In this document: positions 17,307 to 26,149 of the stretch, one piece after another
Position numbering within the stretch: position 1 is the first letter of the stretch
Layout: every line of letters begins with the position of its first letter
Assembly (NCBI GenBank): GCA_026707185.1
Contig: JAPOXI010000078.1
Location: 1-30,223, forward strand
Length of the DNA: 30,223 nt
Direction: 5' to 3'
DNA from: Chloroflexota bacterium
GTDB lineage: Bacteria; Chloroflexota; UBA11872
The notes under the pieces: model-generated
Seen by the model: the letters and a program-made list of their open reading frames with translations, nothing else
What the model was told of the DNA's origin: nothing
Database searches by the model: none
Program-made: the position numbers and the translations under genes

Positions 17307-17336
17307 TTGTGGCCGCACACTCGCGCTCCCTAAAAT
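17307..17336 (+). promoter_or_regulatory. Candidate promoter for the PHP-lon operon
   Basis: TTGTGG (17307-17312), an 18-nt spacer and TAAAAT (17331-17336, five of six) lie 45 nt upstream of the chosen PHP start. Transcription would begin near 17343, downstream of the earlier in-frame ATG at 17273, which favours the start at 17381. The region 17223-17380 is the divergent junction between the two halves of the window. Confidence 0.45.
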
Positions 17337-17380
17337 CAAACGCGCGCACGGCGCCTCGCCAACCACTGGTTACCAAGCCC

Positions 17381-18064
17381 ATGCTCTTCGACTTTCAGAC
17401 CCATACGTTCTTGAGCGACGGCGTACTGTCGCCGATGGAACTGTTGCGCCGCTGCCACGTCTCCGGCTACACGGCCATGGCCATTACCGACCACGCCAGC
17501 CCGGCAAACGTCCAGCACGTGGTTGAGGCCGTGGCCCGCGATTGCCGCGAGGCGGAGAAAGTCTGGGGAATAGTCGCGCTGGCGGGCGTCGAGATTACCC
17601 ACGTGCCACCGGCCGCCATCGACCGCGTCGCGCGCCTGGCTGCGGAAGCCGGCGCAGAGTTCATTGCCGTTCACGGAGAGACCATTGTTGAGCCGGTGGC
17701 TGCCGGCACCAACCGCGCCGCACTGGAGTCGGAATACGTGCATGCGCTGGTCCATCCTGGCCTGCTCAGCCCTGAGCTGAGCCATGTGGCGCGCGAGAAC
17801 GGCAAGTTTGTCGAATTGTCGGCCCGTCGCGGCCACTCGCTGACCAACGGCCACGTGGCCAATGTGTGTCGCGAAGCGGGAGCGAAACTCATGGTCAATA
17901 GCGACGCGCACGAACCGGGGGATCTGCTGACCGAGGCGTTGGCCCGCCGGGTGGCGCGCGGCGCCGGCCTGGACGCCGACGAGACAGAGACAGTACTCGT
18001 TGACAACCCACTGGACCTGCTCGCTCAACTCGGTCGATCCATCACCCAGGGCCCGGGATCCTGA
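17381..18064 (+). CDS. PHP-domain phosphoesterase (histidinol-phosphatase-like)
   Basis: 227 residues from the ATG at 17381. An in-frame ATG at 17273 would add 36 residues unlike any PHP N-terminus and lies upstream of the best promoter. PHP motifs in order: QTH (6-8) with S12-D13-G14, TDH (36-38), GVEITH (E71, H74), VHGE (H98), HPG (H125) and NSDAHEP (D175, H177). PHP proteins are metal-dependent phosphoesterases; many of this size are annotated as histidinol phosphatase family, but no other histidine biosynthesis gene is here. The first motif, normally H-x-H, reads Q-x-H, so one metal ligand appears replaced. The stop TGA and the lon ATG share one base (TGATG), so translation is probably coupled to lon. 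The physiological substrate is unknown. Confidence 0.85.
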   Translation: MLFDFQTHTFLSDGVLSPMELLRRCHVSGYTAMAITDHASPANVQHVVEAVARDCREAEKVWGIVALAGVEITHVPPAAIDRVARLAAEAGAEFIAVHGETIVEPVAAGTNRAALESEYVHALVHPGLLSPELSHVARENGKFVELSARRGHSLTNGHVANVCREAGAKLMVNSDAHEPGDLLTEALARRVARGAGLDADETETVLVDNPLDLLAQLGRSITQGPGS

Positions 18065-20478
18065 TGACGGACACCACCGTTCTGCCCGAGGTCCCGTGCA
18101 CGCCGGCCGAAGTCGGTGAGGACAACGCAAACCGGAAGTCCTCCGATGGAGACAGCGGTCCAATTGAAGTTGACCTGCCCGTGCTCCCGCTGCGCGGTGA
18201 AACGCTGTTCCCAATCCCCGACACCGTGAACTCGTTTGTGGTCGGCCGCGAGCAGTCCCTGGCCGCAATCGAAGAGGCGTTGAGCCTGGACCGCCGTGTG
18301 CTGGCACTCAGTCAACACGATCCCGATGCGGAGACCGTGTCATTCAGCGACCTGCATGAGGTTGGCACGGAAGCCAAGATTGCGCGCGTGCTCAAGCTGC
18401 CGGACGGAAGCACCAGCGTGCTGGCCGAGGGCATTCGACGGGTGCGCGCGGTCACGCCGGTGTCTGAGCACCCGTTTGTGCGCGCGATTGGATGGGTCGT
18501 CGAAGAACTGGACGAAGCGCCGGCCGAGGCGCGTGAACTGATGCCGCTCACGCTCGAACTCTTCCAGCACGTCGTGGACCTTAATGAGGCAACGCCCGAT
18601 GAGGCCTTCATCCGCGCAATGAACGCCGAGACGCCCGGTCTGCTGGCCGACATTGTGGCCGCTTCGCTCAACCTGGTTCCAGGCACGCAGCAGGAACTGC
18701 TGGAGATTCGGGAAGTATCAGAGCGACTGCGGCTGGTCCATACGGTCCTCGAAGAAGAAATCCGGGTGCTGGAACTCGAACGTCAGCTCCGCGATGACGT
18801 TCGCGAAGAAGTAGACAAGGATCAGCGCGAGTTCATTCTGCGCGAACAGCTGCGGACAATCACCAAGGAACTCGGTGAGACCAACGCGCAGAACACCGAG
18901 ATTAGCGAGTTTCGGGAGAAGCTCGAAGCCGGGCGCTATCCCGAGGCTGTCATCGAGCGTGGACTCAAGGAGATCGACCGGCTCAATGCCATGCCTCCAG
19001 GTTCGCCCGAGGCCAGCATGGTTCGTAACTACCTGGAGTGGCTGATCGAACTTCCCTGGAAAAAGCGTACGCGAGACAACACCGACATCCGGCGGGCGGC
19101 ACGGATTCTGGACACCCATCACCACGGGCTCGACCGTGTCAAAGAGCGGCTCCTTGAGTACATCGCCGTACGTCGGCTGGCACGCCAGTCGCGCAGCCCC
19201 ATCCTGTGCTTTGTCGGTCCCCCCGGCGTGGGAAAGACCAGCCTCGGTCAGTCGATTGCCGAAGCGCTCTCCCGGAAATTCGTGCGCGTTTCGTTGGGCG
19301 GCGTGCGCGACGAGGCCGAAATCCGTGGGCACCGCATGACCTACATCGGCTCGATGCCCGGCCGCATTCTGCAGATGATGCGCCAGGCAGGAACCGTTAA
19401 TCCCGTGTTCATGATCGACGAGCTCGACAAGCTCGGGGTGGACTTCCGGGGCGACCCCTCGGCAGCGTTGCTTGAAGTGCTTGACCCCGAGCAGAACGCG
19501 GCCTTTAGCGATCACTACCTGGAGATTCCCTACGACCTCAGCCGCGTCATCTTCATCGCCACAGCCAACTCGCTGGAGGGCCTGCCCCCGGCGCTCATTG
19601 ATCGCATGGAGGTGGTCGAACTCCCCGGGTACGTGGAAGACGAGAAGCTCGCCATCGCCCAGCGCTTCCTGGTGCCGCGCGAACTGGACGAACACGGCCT
19701 CAGCGCCAATGCGGTGCAATTCAAGCGCGGCGCGCTCACACGGATGATCCGCGAGTACACGCGTGAGGCTGGCGTGCGCGGGCTCACGCGGTCCATCGCG
19801 GCTGTCGCGCGCAAACGCGCGCTGGCGAGCGCCGAAGGCTCAGACTCCGGTTGGAAGGTTCGCGCTCGCGACCTGCCCAAAGTCCTTGGACCACCCCGCT
19901 TTCGCTTCGGCTCAGCCGAGACTGAATCCAGCATCGGCGCCGCCATGGCGGTGTTTAGCACTCCGGCCGGAGGCGACCTTTCGCCGGTGGAAGTGTCGCT
20001 GGCTCAAGGCACTGGCGAGATTCTGCTCACCGGCTTACTTGGCAGCGTGATGAAGGAATCCGCCCACGCCGCCCTTACGTATGCGCGGGCGTGTGCTGAC
20101 GATTCGCAGTATCACCGTCGCAACTTTGCCGAACTCGACGTCCACGTACATGTGCCGTCCGGAGCCTTGCCCAAGGATGGGCCGTCGGCCGGTCTTGCCG
20201 TCGTCGTGGCCCTGCAGTCCGCGCTGACGGACACGAAAGTCCGCCACGACCTGACCCTGACCGGCGAGATCACCCTCCAGGGCCGCGTGCTGCCGGTTGG
20301 ATCCATCAAGCCGAAAGTCTTGGGCGCGCACCGAGCCGGCGTTCGCGTGTTTGTATTGCCGCAGGGCAACCGTCAGGACCTGGCTGAACTTCCCGCGCAC
20401 GTCCGGGAGGACATGGAATTCATCGAAGTCGCCTGCGTTGCTGAAGCGCTGCAGAGCGCGCTCATCGACGAAAAATAG
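18064..20478 (+). CDS. lon: ATP-dependent protease Lon
   Basis: 804 residues, normal for a bacterial LonA. The N-terminal LON substrate-recognition domain starts near residue 38 (LPVLPLRGETLFP). A coiled linker region (EREL/LRDDVREE-type helices) follows to ~300. The AAA+ module has Walker A GPPGVGKT (385-392) and Walker B MIDELDKLG with D452-E453. The C-terminal peptidase domain holds the Ser-Lys dyad: S708 in PKDGPSAG and K751 in SIKPK, 43 residues apart as in E. coli Lon. The enzyme degrades misfolded and regulatory proteins in the cytosol using ATP. The absence of transmembrane segments separates it from archaeal-type LonB. It overlaps the PHP gene by one base; mreB follows after about 100 nt in which I see a 7-bp long-range inverted repeat but no clear terminator or promoter. 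Confidence 0.97.
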   Translation: MTDTTVLPEVPCTPAEVGEDNANRKSSDGDSGPIEVDLPVLPLRGETLFPIPDTVNSFVVGREQSLAAIEEALSLDRRVLALSQHDPDAETVSFSDLHEVGTEAKIARVLKLPDGSTSVLAEGIRRVRAVTPVSEHPFVRAIGWVVEELDEAPAEARELMPLTLELFQHVVDLNEATPDEAFIRAMNAETPGLLADIVAASLNLVPGTQQELLEIREVSERLRLVHTVLEEEIRVLELERQLRDDVREEVDKDQREFILREQLRTITKELGETNAQNTEISEFREKLEAGRYPEAVIERGLKEIDRLNAMPPGSPEASMVRNYLEWLIELPWKKRTRDNTDIRRAARILDTHHHGLDRVKERLLEYIAVRRLARQSRSPILCFVGPPGVGKTSLGQSIAEALSRKFVRVSLGGVRDEAEIRGHRMTYIGSMPGRILQMMRQAGTVNPVFMIDELDKLGVDFRGDPSAALLEVLDPEQNAAFSDHYLEIPYDLSRVIFIATANSLEGLPPALIDRMEVVELPGYVEDEKLAIAQRFLVPRELDEHGLSANAVQFKRGALTRMIREYTREAGVRGLTRSIAAVARKRALASAEGSDSGWKVRARDLPKVLGPPRFRFGSAETESSIGAAMAVFSTPAGGDLSPVEVSLAQGTGEILLTGLLGSVMKESAHAALTYARACADDSQYHRRNFAELDVHVHVPSGALPKDGPSAGLAVVVALQSALTDTKVRHDLTLTGEITLQGRVLPVGSIKPKVLGAHRAGVRVFVLPQGNRQDLAELPAHVREDMEFIEVACVAEALQSALIDEK

Positions 20479-20578
20479 TTCGCCGCTCGGCCGCCGCCCG
20501 ACCGCTCGCCGCGTCGACCTGTCGCTATGCTGACGGGCAGACGGCGGTCGCCGCACCTCACCAACTCCGGAATCCTTG

Positions 20579-21634
20579 ATGTTCGGACCGTTCAACGCGC
20601 TCCTCGGCCTGTTTTCGCGCGACCTCGGGATTGATCTAGGCACCGCGAACACGCTCGTTTATGTCAAGGACCGCGGCATCATGCTCGCGGAGCCATCGGT
20701 CGTCGCCACCGATACGCATACCTCGCGCGTGCTCGCCGTCGGCGCCGAGGCCAAGAAAATGGTCGGGCGCACACCCACCAACATCGTGGCCAGTCGCCCG
20801 CTGCGCGACGGCGTGATCGCCGACTTCGACACCGTGCACGCAATGCTGTCCTACTTTATTGGGCAAGTGCACGGTGAACTGCCAATTGCCGCCCGCCCTC
20901 GAGTAATTGTCGGCGTACCGTCAGGTGTCACGGAAGTCGAAAAACGCGCTGTGCACGAAGCCAGCCTGCAGGCCGGCGCGCGCGAGGTGTACCTCATCGA
21001 AGAGCCCATGGCCGCCGCTATCGGCGCCGGACAGCCGATCCAGGAAGCCAATGGCAGCATGATCGTGGACATCGGTGGCGGCACCACCGAGGTGGCCGTC
21101 ATCTCGCTTGGCGGCGTGGTCGTGAGCCATAGCATCCGGATTGCCGGTGACGAGATCGATGAGCAGATCGTGGACTACTGCCGCAACTCGCATAATCTCC
21201 TGATCGGAGAGCGAACAGCCGAGGGCTGCAAGATTGCCATTGGCTCGGCAGCCCCTGGACCGCAAGAAGAAACGACGCTTGTACGGGGACGCGATCTGCA
21301 GTCAGGGCTACCACGGCAAGTGGAACTGACCGAAGGCCAGATTCGCGAGGCCATCAGCAGTCCGGTCACCGAAATCGTTGAGAACATCAAACTAGCGCTG
21401 GAAGCCACACCGCCGGAATTGCTGGCCGACGTAATGGAACATGGCATCGCCGTAGCCGGCGGCGGCGCGCTACTGCGCGGGCTCGACCGGCGCATCGAGC
21501 AGGAAACGGACATTCCAGTGCACATCGCCAGCAACCCGCTGGAGGCCGTCGTACGCGGAACCGGCGCCTGCCTGCATAATCTCGAAGCATTTCGCGAAGT
21601 GTTCGTCGCGGAGAACGCCGCGCCGTACGTGTAG
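20579..21634 (+). CDS. mreB: Rod-shape-determining protein MreB
   Basis: 351 residues from the ATG at 20579; a TTG one codon earlier is possible but gives an unusual double Met. This is an actin-like ATPase of the MreB/FtsA/Hsp70 superfamily. It has the first phosphate loop IDLGTANTLVYV near residues 19-30 and the second DIGGGTTEVAVISLGG near 163-178. The C-terminal AVAGGGALLRGLD adenosine motif is also visible. MreB filaments on the inner face of the membrane position the cell-wall elongation machinery. It heads mreB-mreC-mreD-PBP2-rodA, the classic rod-shape cluster, with only 11 nt to mreC. Confidence 0.97.
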   Translation: MFGPFNALLGLFSRDLGIDLGTANTLVYVKDRGIMLAEPSVVATDTHTSRVLAVGAEAKKMVGRTPTNIVASRPLRDGVIADFDTVHAMLSYFIGQVHGELPIAARPRVIVGVPSGVTEVEKRAVHEASLQAGAREVYLIEEPMAAAIGAGQPIQEANGSMIVDIGGGTTEVAVISLGGVVVSHSIRIAGDEIDEQIVDYCRNSHNLLIGERTAEGCKIAIGSAAPGPQEETTLVRGRDLQSGLPRQVELTEGQIREAISSPVTEIVENIKLALEATPPELLADVMEHGIAVAGGGALLRGLDRRIEQETDIPVHIASNPLEAVVRGTGACLHNLEAFREVFVAENAAPYV

Positions 21635-21645
21635 TCGGCACCGGG

Positions 21646-22470
21646 ATGCGCGGCGGACAGCGGTCGGTGCTCCTGCTCCTGGTCCTGGTTGCCGCGGCCG
21701 TCGTGCTCGCGGTGCTACGAAACACTGAAGCCGGCTCGGCAATCGAAGGCACGGCGCTGGCCGCCGCCGCCCCGCTCCGCTCCGCTCTCACCAGTGCCTC
21801 ATCCGGGGCGGCGGCCGCCCTTACCGATGCCCAGCACTTCAACGATCTAAGGGCCGAGAACGAAGCGCTGCGCGCCGAAGTCGCCGATCTGCGTTCCGCC
21901 GCGGCCGGCGTGCAAGCGACCCGCCGCGAGAACGCGGCCCTTCGCGCAGCGCTCAACTACCAGAGCAAGCACACCGAGCTGACGCTCCTCACCGCGCAAG
22001 TCGTCGGGCGCGACAGCGTTGATGTGCTGGACACACTCATCATCGACCGCGGTGCGGCGGATGGCGTCCACGTTGGCATGGCCGTCATTGCCGATGGAAG
22101 CCTGGCCGGCCGCGTGGTGGGGGTCACAACGTCCTCGGCCGACGTCTTGCCCATTCAGAGCGTGACCAGCGCCGTCAACGCCGTGGCCCAGGGTGCCGAC
22201 GGTGTGGCCGACGGCATCGTCGAGAGCGACGGCAACGGCGGATTGATCTTGACGCGAATTGAACCTGACGCACCTCTGGCCATCGGCGCTTTGGTGGTGA
22301 CGTCTGGCCTCGGCGGCGGCTTCCCCCGCGGTCTTTCCATCGGCCGCGTCATCTCCGTCTTTGCGTCGCCCGAAAACGTCTTTCGCGAAGCCGCCGTCCA
22401 GCCCTTTGTACGCCACGAACGCGTGGAAGTGGTCCAGGTCGTGCTTGGGCGCGTGCCCAACCCGCCGTGA
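21646..22470 (+). CDS. mreC: Rod-shape-determining protein MreC
   Basis: 274 residues. One N-terminal membrane anchor (about residues 7-25, VLLLLVLVAAAVVLAVL) is followed by an alpha-helical coiled coil (~60-105, LRAENEALRAEVADLR type heptads). A beta-rich extracytoplasmic domain follows, with IIDRGAADGVHVGMAVI and VVTSGLGGGFPRGLSIGRV, both typical of MreC. MreC is a scaffold that links MreB to the PBP2-RodA peptidoglycan synthase and can stimulate it. The stop TGA overlaps the GTG start of the next gene by four bases (GTGA, 22467-22470), as expected for mreC-mreD coupling. Confidence 0.95.
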   Translation: MRGGQRSVLLLLVLVAAAVVLAVLRNTEAGSAIEGTALAAAAPLRSALTSASSGAAAALTDAQHFNDLRAENEALRAEVADLRSAAAGVQATRRENAALRAALNYQSKHTELTLLTAQVVGRDSVDVLDTLIIDRGAADGVHVGMAVIADGSLAGRVVGVTTSSADVLPIQSVTSAVNAVAQGADGVADGIVESDGNGGLILTRIEPDAPLAIGALVVTSGLGGGFPRGLSIGRVISVFASPENVFREAAVQPFVRHERVEVVQVVLGRVPNPP

Positions 22471-23048
22471 TCGCCGCCAGATTCCCCCAGCCCCGCCGCC
22501 GCTGGCAGCTCCGAACCGGTGCCGTCGGCGCCGCGCTGCTGCTCCTGCTGCTTGGCCTTCTACAGACCTCGGTCTTTCCCTCCTTCGCCATCGCGGGCAT
22601 CCGCCCCGCGCTGGTCCTGATGGCAGCCATAACTCTGGCAACCGTCAGTGACGATTCCCGCGCGCTCTACTGGGGCTTCGCGGGTGGATTGGTGGTAGAT
22701 CTGCTGTCCGCGACGCCCACGGGCGTCAACGCCCTTCTGTTTACGCTGCTCGTCTACATCGTTGGCGGGCAGGGTCGCCGTTTTGATCGCGCCAACCTGG
22801 TGTTTCCGGTCCTGGCTGGAGCCGCCGCCACCCTGTTGTATTACCCGGCCGTGGTCCTGACGCTGCAATTGCAGGGATTCGACATAGACTGGGGGAAGCA
22901 GGTCTGGGATCGCCTGCCGCGCGCCGTGGCGGTAAACGCCGGAGCCACCACGCTGCTGTACCCGGTGGTACGACTGGCGGACCGATGGACGCGCCCGGTC
23001 ACCGCCGCCCGCTACGTAGGGCACACGCGCGGCGGTCGTTTCGACTAA
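22467..23048 (+). CDS. mreD: Rod-shape-determining membrane protein MreD
   Basis: 193 residues from a GTG start overlapping mreC. A basic N-terminus (PRRRWQLR) is followed by five or so hydrophobic segments. Between the second and third is GFAGGLVVDLLSATPTGVNAL, close to the G-x-x-x-G-L-x-x-D-x-x-S motif of MreD. MreD is a small membrane component of the Rod complex with no known enzymatic activity. It is assigned by position between mreC and PBP2 as well as by the motif, since MreD sequences are weakly conserved. A Gly/Arg-rich tail (TRGGRFD) ends the protein 15 nt before the next start. Confidence 0.9.
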   Translation: MIAARFPQPRRRWQLRTGAVGAALLLLLLGLLQTSVFPSFAIAGIRPALVLMAAITLATVSDDSRALYWGFAGGLVVDLLSATPTGVNALLFTLLVYIVGGQGRRFDRANLVFPVLAGAAATLLYYPAVVLTLQLQGFDIDWGKQVWDRLPRAVAVNAGATTLLYPVVRLADRWTRPVTAARYVGHTRGGRFD

Positions 23049-23063
23049 CGACGGAGGACTCGC

Positions 23064-24986
23064 GTGGAGGCGCACGACCGCCCGGTCGCCAGGACTGGCA
23101 CCGGACAACCGCGCATCAGGGGTACACGTCGCGCGCTGCTCCTGGGGGGCGCAGCGCTAGCGGCCAACACCGCGCTGGCGGCCCGCCTCTGGCAACTCCA
23201 GGTGGTCGAGTCCGACGCCTACCAGGAGCAGGCGGCGCAGAACCGTGCCCGCACCAGGCCCATTCAGCCGCTTCGCGGGCTGATCTACGACCGCAACCGA
23301 GAGCCCCTTGTCGCGAACGCCCCCGTGTTCAGCGTCTGGCTTTCCCCGACCGAGCTGCCCCCGGAACGCGAAGGTCCGGTGCTGGCGAATCTGGCCGTGT
23401 TGACGGGCGAACGCCCGGACGACCTGCGCTTCAAGTTGAGCCAGGCGCGCCTCGCTCCGGACACCCCCGCTCGGTTGGCCCGCGCCGTGCCCAGGGAGTC
23501 CGCCCTCACGATCGAAGAACGCCGGCGGGACCTGCCGGGTATCTCCGTTCGCACCAGCACGAGGCGCGAATACGCGTATGGCGACGTGCTGGGCCACATC
23601 ATGGGCTTCACCGGCCCGATCCCCGCCGAGGAAGTTGAAGCCTATCGGCAACAGGGAGTTCGGTTCGATGAAGATATCGGGCTCGCCGGTGTTGAACGCA
23701 GCTTGCAGGCGCAGCTTCGCGGCCGGGACGGCGAACAGCGACTCGAGACGGATGCGTTCGGTCGTGCCCTTCACGAACTGGCCTTCACTCCGCCGCAGGT
23801 CGGCCAGCACGCGGTTCTAACCGTTGCCGTCAACGAACAGAAGGCCATTCGCGAGATTCTGGCCCGCCACCTCGCGCTGCGCGATCGGGGCGCGGGCGCG
23901 GTCGTTGTGCTGCGTCCCGACACCGGCGATGTCGTCGCAATGGTGAGCTTGCCCGACTACGACAGCAACATCTTCACGCGCGGCGCTTCGTCCGAGAACT
24001 TCGCCTTGTTGGTCAGCGACCCCCGCCGGCCGTTGATCAACCACACGGTCTCCGGGCTCTATCCGCCGGGCTCCACCTACAAGGTCATTGCCGCCAGCGG
24101 CGCGCTGGAAGCGGGCGTCGTGCTACCCCAGAGCAAAATCCACTGCGACGGCCGCCTGATTCTGCCCAGCGGCTGGGCATTCGACGATTGGCTGCCCGAA
24201 GGTCACGGCCTCGTGGACCTGCAACGCGCCATTGCCGAGTCCTGCAACATCTACTTCTACAACGTGTCCGGCGGCAATCCCTATACGCGGCTGCAGGGAC
24301 TGGGCAATCGACGCCTTGCGGAATTCGAGCGCTCCTTCGGGTTCGGTGAGCGCACCGGCATCGATTTGCCTGGTGAAGCCTCCGGCCTCGTTCCAACCTC
24401 CGAATGGAAAAACAAGAACCTGCAACAGCCATGGGTCACGGGCGACACCTATCACGCCGCGATAGGCCAGGGGCTCGTCCAGGTCACCCCGCTGCAAATC
24501 GCGAGCATGTATGCCGCCATCGGCAACGGCGGCCGCGTCATGCGTCCGCGGCTCATCGATCGCATGCTCGACCAGCACGGCAATGTGGCTGAGCGCATCC
24601 CGCCTCGGGTTCGCAGCGTCTTACCGATTACCGAGACAAACCTGCGGTTGCTTCAAACAGGGCTTTACCGGGCGGTAAACGAGCCGCAGGGAACCGGTCC
24701 GCGCGCCCGCTCGTCGCATACGGTTGTGGCCGGCAAGACCGGGACGGCCGAATACAGCGGCCAACGCGATGCCGAAGGCCGGCTGCCCAGCCACGCCTGG
24801 TTCGCCGGCTACGCTCCGGCGGAGCAGCCCGACTACGCGTTTGCCGTACTGGTGCGCGACGGCGGCGAGGGAGCCTTCGCCGCCGCGCCGATCGCCCGCG
24901 ACATCATCGACTACCTCATGACCGGCGACATGCCACCTCTGCCACAGGATCGCCCGGACTTCATCTCACCGGATCGCCGGCTCTAA
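23064..24986 (+). CDS. mrdA: Penicillin-binding protein 2, peptidoglycan transpeptidase of the Rod complex
   Basis: 640 residues. The GTG start at 23064 is supported by GGAGG six nt upstream (23053-23057), one of the best ribosome binding sites in the window. One membrane anchor lies at about 25-45. The PBP dimerisation region begins with RGLIYDRNREPLV (~70). The transpeptidase domain has all three motifs: S337-T-Y-K340, S393-C-N395 and K558-T-G560. The enzyme cross-links peptidoglycan stems during cell elongation and is a beta-lactam target. Its partner glycosyltransferase RodA follows directly, with the stop TAA and the rodA ATG sharing one base. Class-B PBPs for division (FtsI) look similar, but the mreBCD/rodA context identifies this as the elongation enzyme. 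Confidence 0.95.
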   Translation: MEAHDRPVARTGTGQPRIRGTRRALLLGGAALAANTALAARLWQLQVVESDAYQEQAAQNRARTRPIQPLRGLIYDRNREPLVANAPVFSVWLSPTELPPEREGPVLANLAVLTGERPDDLRFKLSQARLAPDTPARLARAVPRESALTIEERRRDLPGISVRTSTRREYAYGDVLGHIMGFTGPIPAEEVEAYRQQGVRFDEDIGLAGVERSLQAQLRGRDGEQRLETDAFGRALHELAFTPPQVGQHAVLTVAVNEQKAIREILARHLALRDRGAGAVVVLRPDTGDVVAMVSLPDYDSNIFTRGASSENFALLVSDPRRPLINHTVSGLYPPGSTYKVIAASGALEAGVVLPQSKIHCDGRLILPSGWAFDDWLPEGHGLVDLQRAIAESCNIYFYNVSGGNPYTRLQGLGNRRLAEFERSFGFGERTGIDLPGEASGLVPTSEWKNKNLQQPWVTGDTYHAAIGQGLVQVTPLQIASMYAAIGNGGRVMRPRLIDRMLDQHGNVAERIPPRVRSVLPITETNLRLLQTGLYRAVNEPQGTGPRARSSHTVVAGKTGTAEYSGQRDAEGRLPSHAWFAGYAPAEQPDYAFAVLVRDGGEGAFAAAPIARDIIDYLMTGDMPPLPQDRPDFISPDRRL

Positions 24987-26149
24987 TGGTCCTTCGCCTG
25001 GCGCGCATTGAGTGGGCAACCGTGATTTCAACCATCGCCCTGGTGGCCTTCGGTGTCCTTCTGCTCAGCACAACGGCCGATCCCAACACCACCGGGCTGC
25101 AAAACCAGGCGGTGCAGAAGGCCGTGCTGGGCGTCGTCGGCCTGACGTTGGCCTTCGCCATGGCGCACATCGACTACCGCGCCCTGCACGGGGTTGCCGG
25201 CCCGGTGTACCTGCTGGGCGTCGCGGCCCTCATTCTCGTGCTGCTGGTCGGCGACTTCGACCTTGGCGCCCGCCGCTGGTTTGAGATTGGCCCAATCGTT
25301 GTTCAACCCTCAGAGTTCATGAAGCTCGCGGCCGTCATCGCCGTGGCCAAGTACCTGTCAGACCGAAGCAACGCCTCCCGATCCTTGCGCACGGTCGTCG
25401 TCAGTCTGGGGATCATGGTCATCCCCGCCGGCCTGATCTTCCTCGGGCCCGACCTCGGCACCGCCCTCATCTTCGGTGCGATCTGGATGGCCATGGTCTT
25501 CGTGGCCGGGGCGCGCTGGTGGCACTTGCTCCTCCCAATCGTCGCGGCGCTGGCGGCCTTCCCCTTCGCCTGGTTTTTTGCCCAGGACTACATGCGCCAG
25601 CGCTTCGTGACCTTCCTCGATCCCAGCAGCGATCCGCTCGGCGCCGGCTACAACGTGCTACAGGCACGTATCTCCATCGGGTCCGGCGGCTGGCTCGGCC
25701 ACGGCCTCGGACAGGGTTCCCAATCGCAGCTCGAATTCCTGCGCGTGCGCGACACCGACTTCATTTTCGCCATGCTCGGCGAACAGCTTGGACTGGCGGG
25801 CACGCTTGGACTTCTGGGCTTCTTCACGCTCTTGATCGTCCAGGCCCTGGTGATCGGTCTGCGCGCCCGCGACATGTTCGGTCGCCTGCTGGCCATCGGC
25901 ATCGCGGCCATGCTCTTCACCCAGTCGTTCGTCAACATCGGAATGAACGTCGGTGTGATGCCGGTAACCGGCATCACGCTGCCGCTGGTGAGCCTCGGCA
26001 AAAACTCACTGCTGGTCACGCTGGTCGCCATCGGCGTTCTGCTCAGCATTCATTCACACCGCGCGGCCGCGCCCTTCCGTCAACAGTCCATGCACGTGGT
26101 CCGCGGATCCCTGCCATCGACCACTCCACGCGGCCTGTCTGATCGATGA
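24986..26149 (+). CDS. rodA: Peptidoglycan glycosyltransferase RodA (SEDS family)
   Basis: 387 residues with about ten hydrophobic spans, typical of SEDS proteins. Recognisable blocks are GARRWFEIGPIVVQPSEFMK (~93-112), GPDLGTALIF, the large loop with AGYNVLQARISIGSGG and GQGSQSQLEFLRVRDTDFIF, and GMNVGVMPVTGITLPLVS near 320-337. RodA polymerises lipid II into glycan strands together with PBP2. The final signature, usually SYGGSS in SEDS proteins, reads SLGKNS here, an unusual change. The start overlaps the PBP2 stop by one base and the stop overlaps the thrB start by four (ATGA), so all three are probably translated from one message. Confidence 0.95.
   Translation: MVLRLARIEWATVISTIALVAFGVLLLSTTADPNTTGLQNQAVQKAVLGVVGLTLAFAMAHIDYRALHGVAGPVYLLGVAALILVLLVGDFDLGARRWFEIGPIVVQPSEFMKLAAVIAVAKYLSDRSNASRSLRTVVVSLGIMVIPAGLIFLGPDLGTALIFGAIWMAMVFVAGARWWHLLLPIVAALAAFPFAWFFAQDYMRQRFVTFLDPSSDPLGAGYNVLQARISIGSGGWLGHGLGQGSQSQLEFLRVRDTDFIFAMLGEQLGLAGTLGLLGFFTLLIVQALVIGLRARDMFGRLLAIGIAAMLFTQSFVNIGMNVGVMPVTGITLPLVSLGKNSLLVTLVAIGVLLSIHSHRAAAPFRQQSMHVVRGSLPSTTPRGLSDR

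Noticed and set aside
17273..17380. 36-residue N-terminal extension of the PHP protein from the ATG at 17273
   Set aside because: It lies upstream of and across the best promoter, has no Shine-Dalgarno, and PHP domains normally begin at the D-x-(H/Q)-T-H motif.
18718..19719. 333-codon open frame antisense to lon
   Set aside because: Lon motifs (Walker A and B) are coded on the other strand through this interval; this is a shadow of codon bias.
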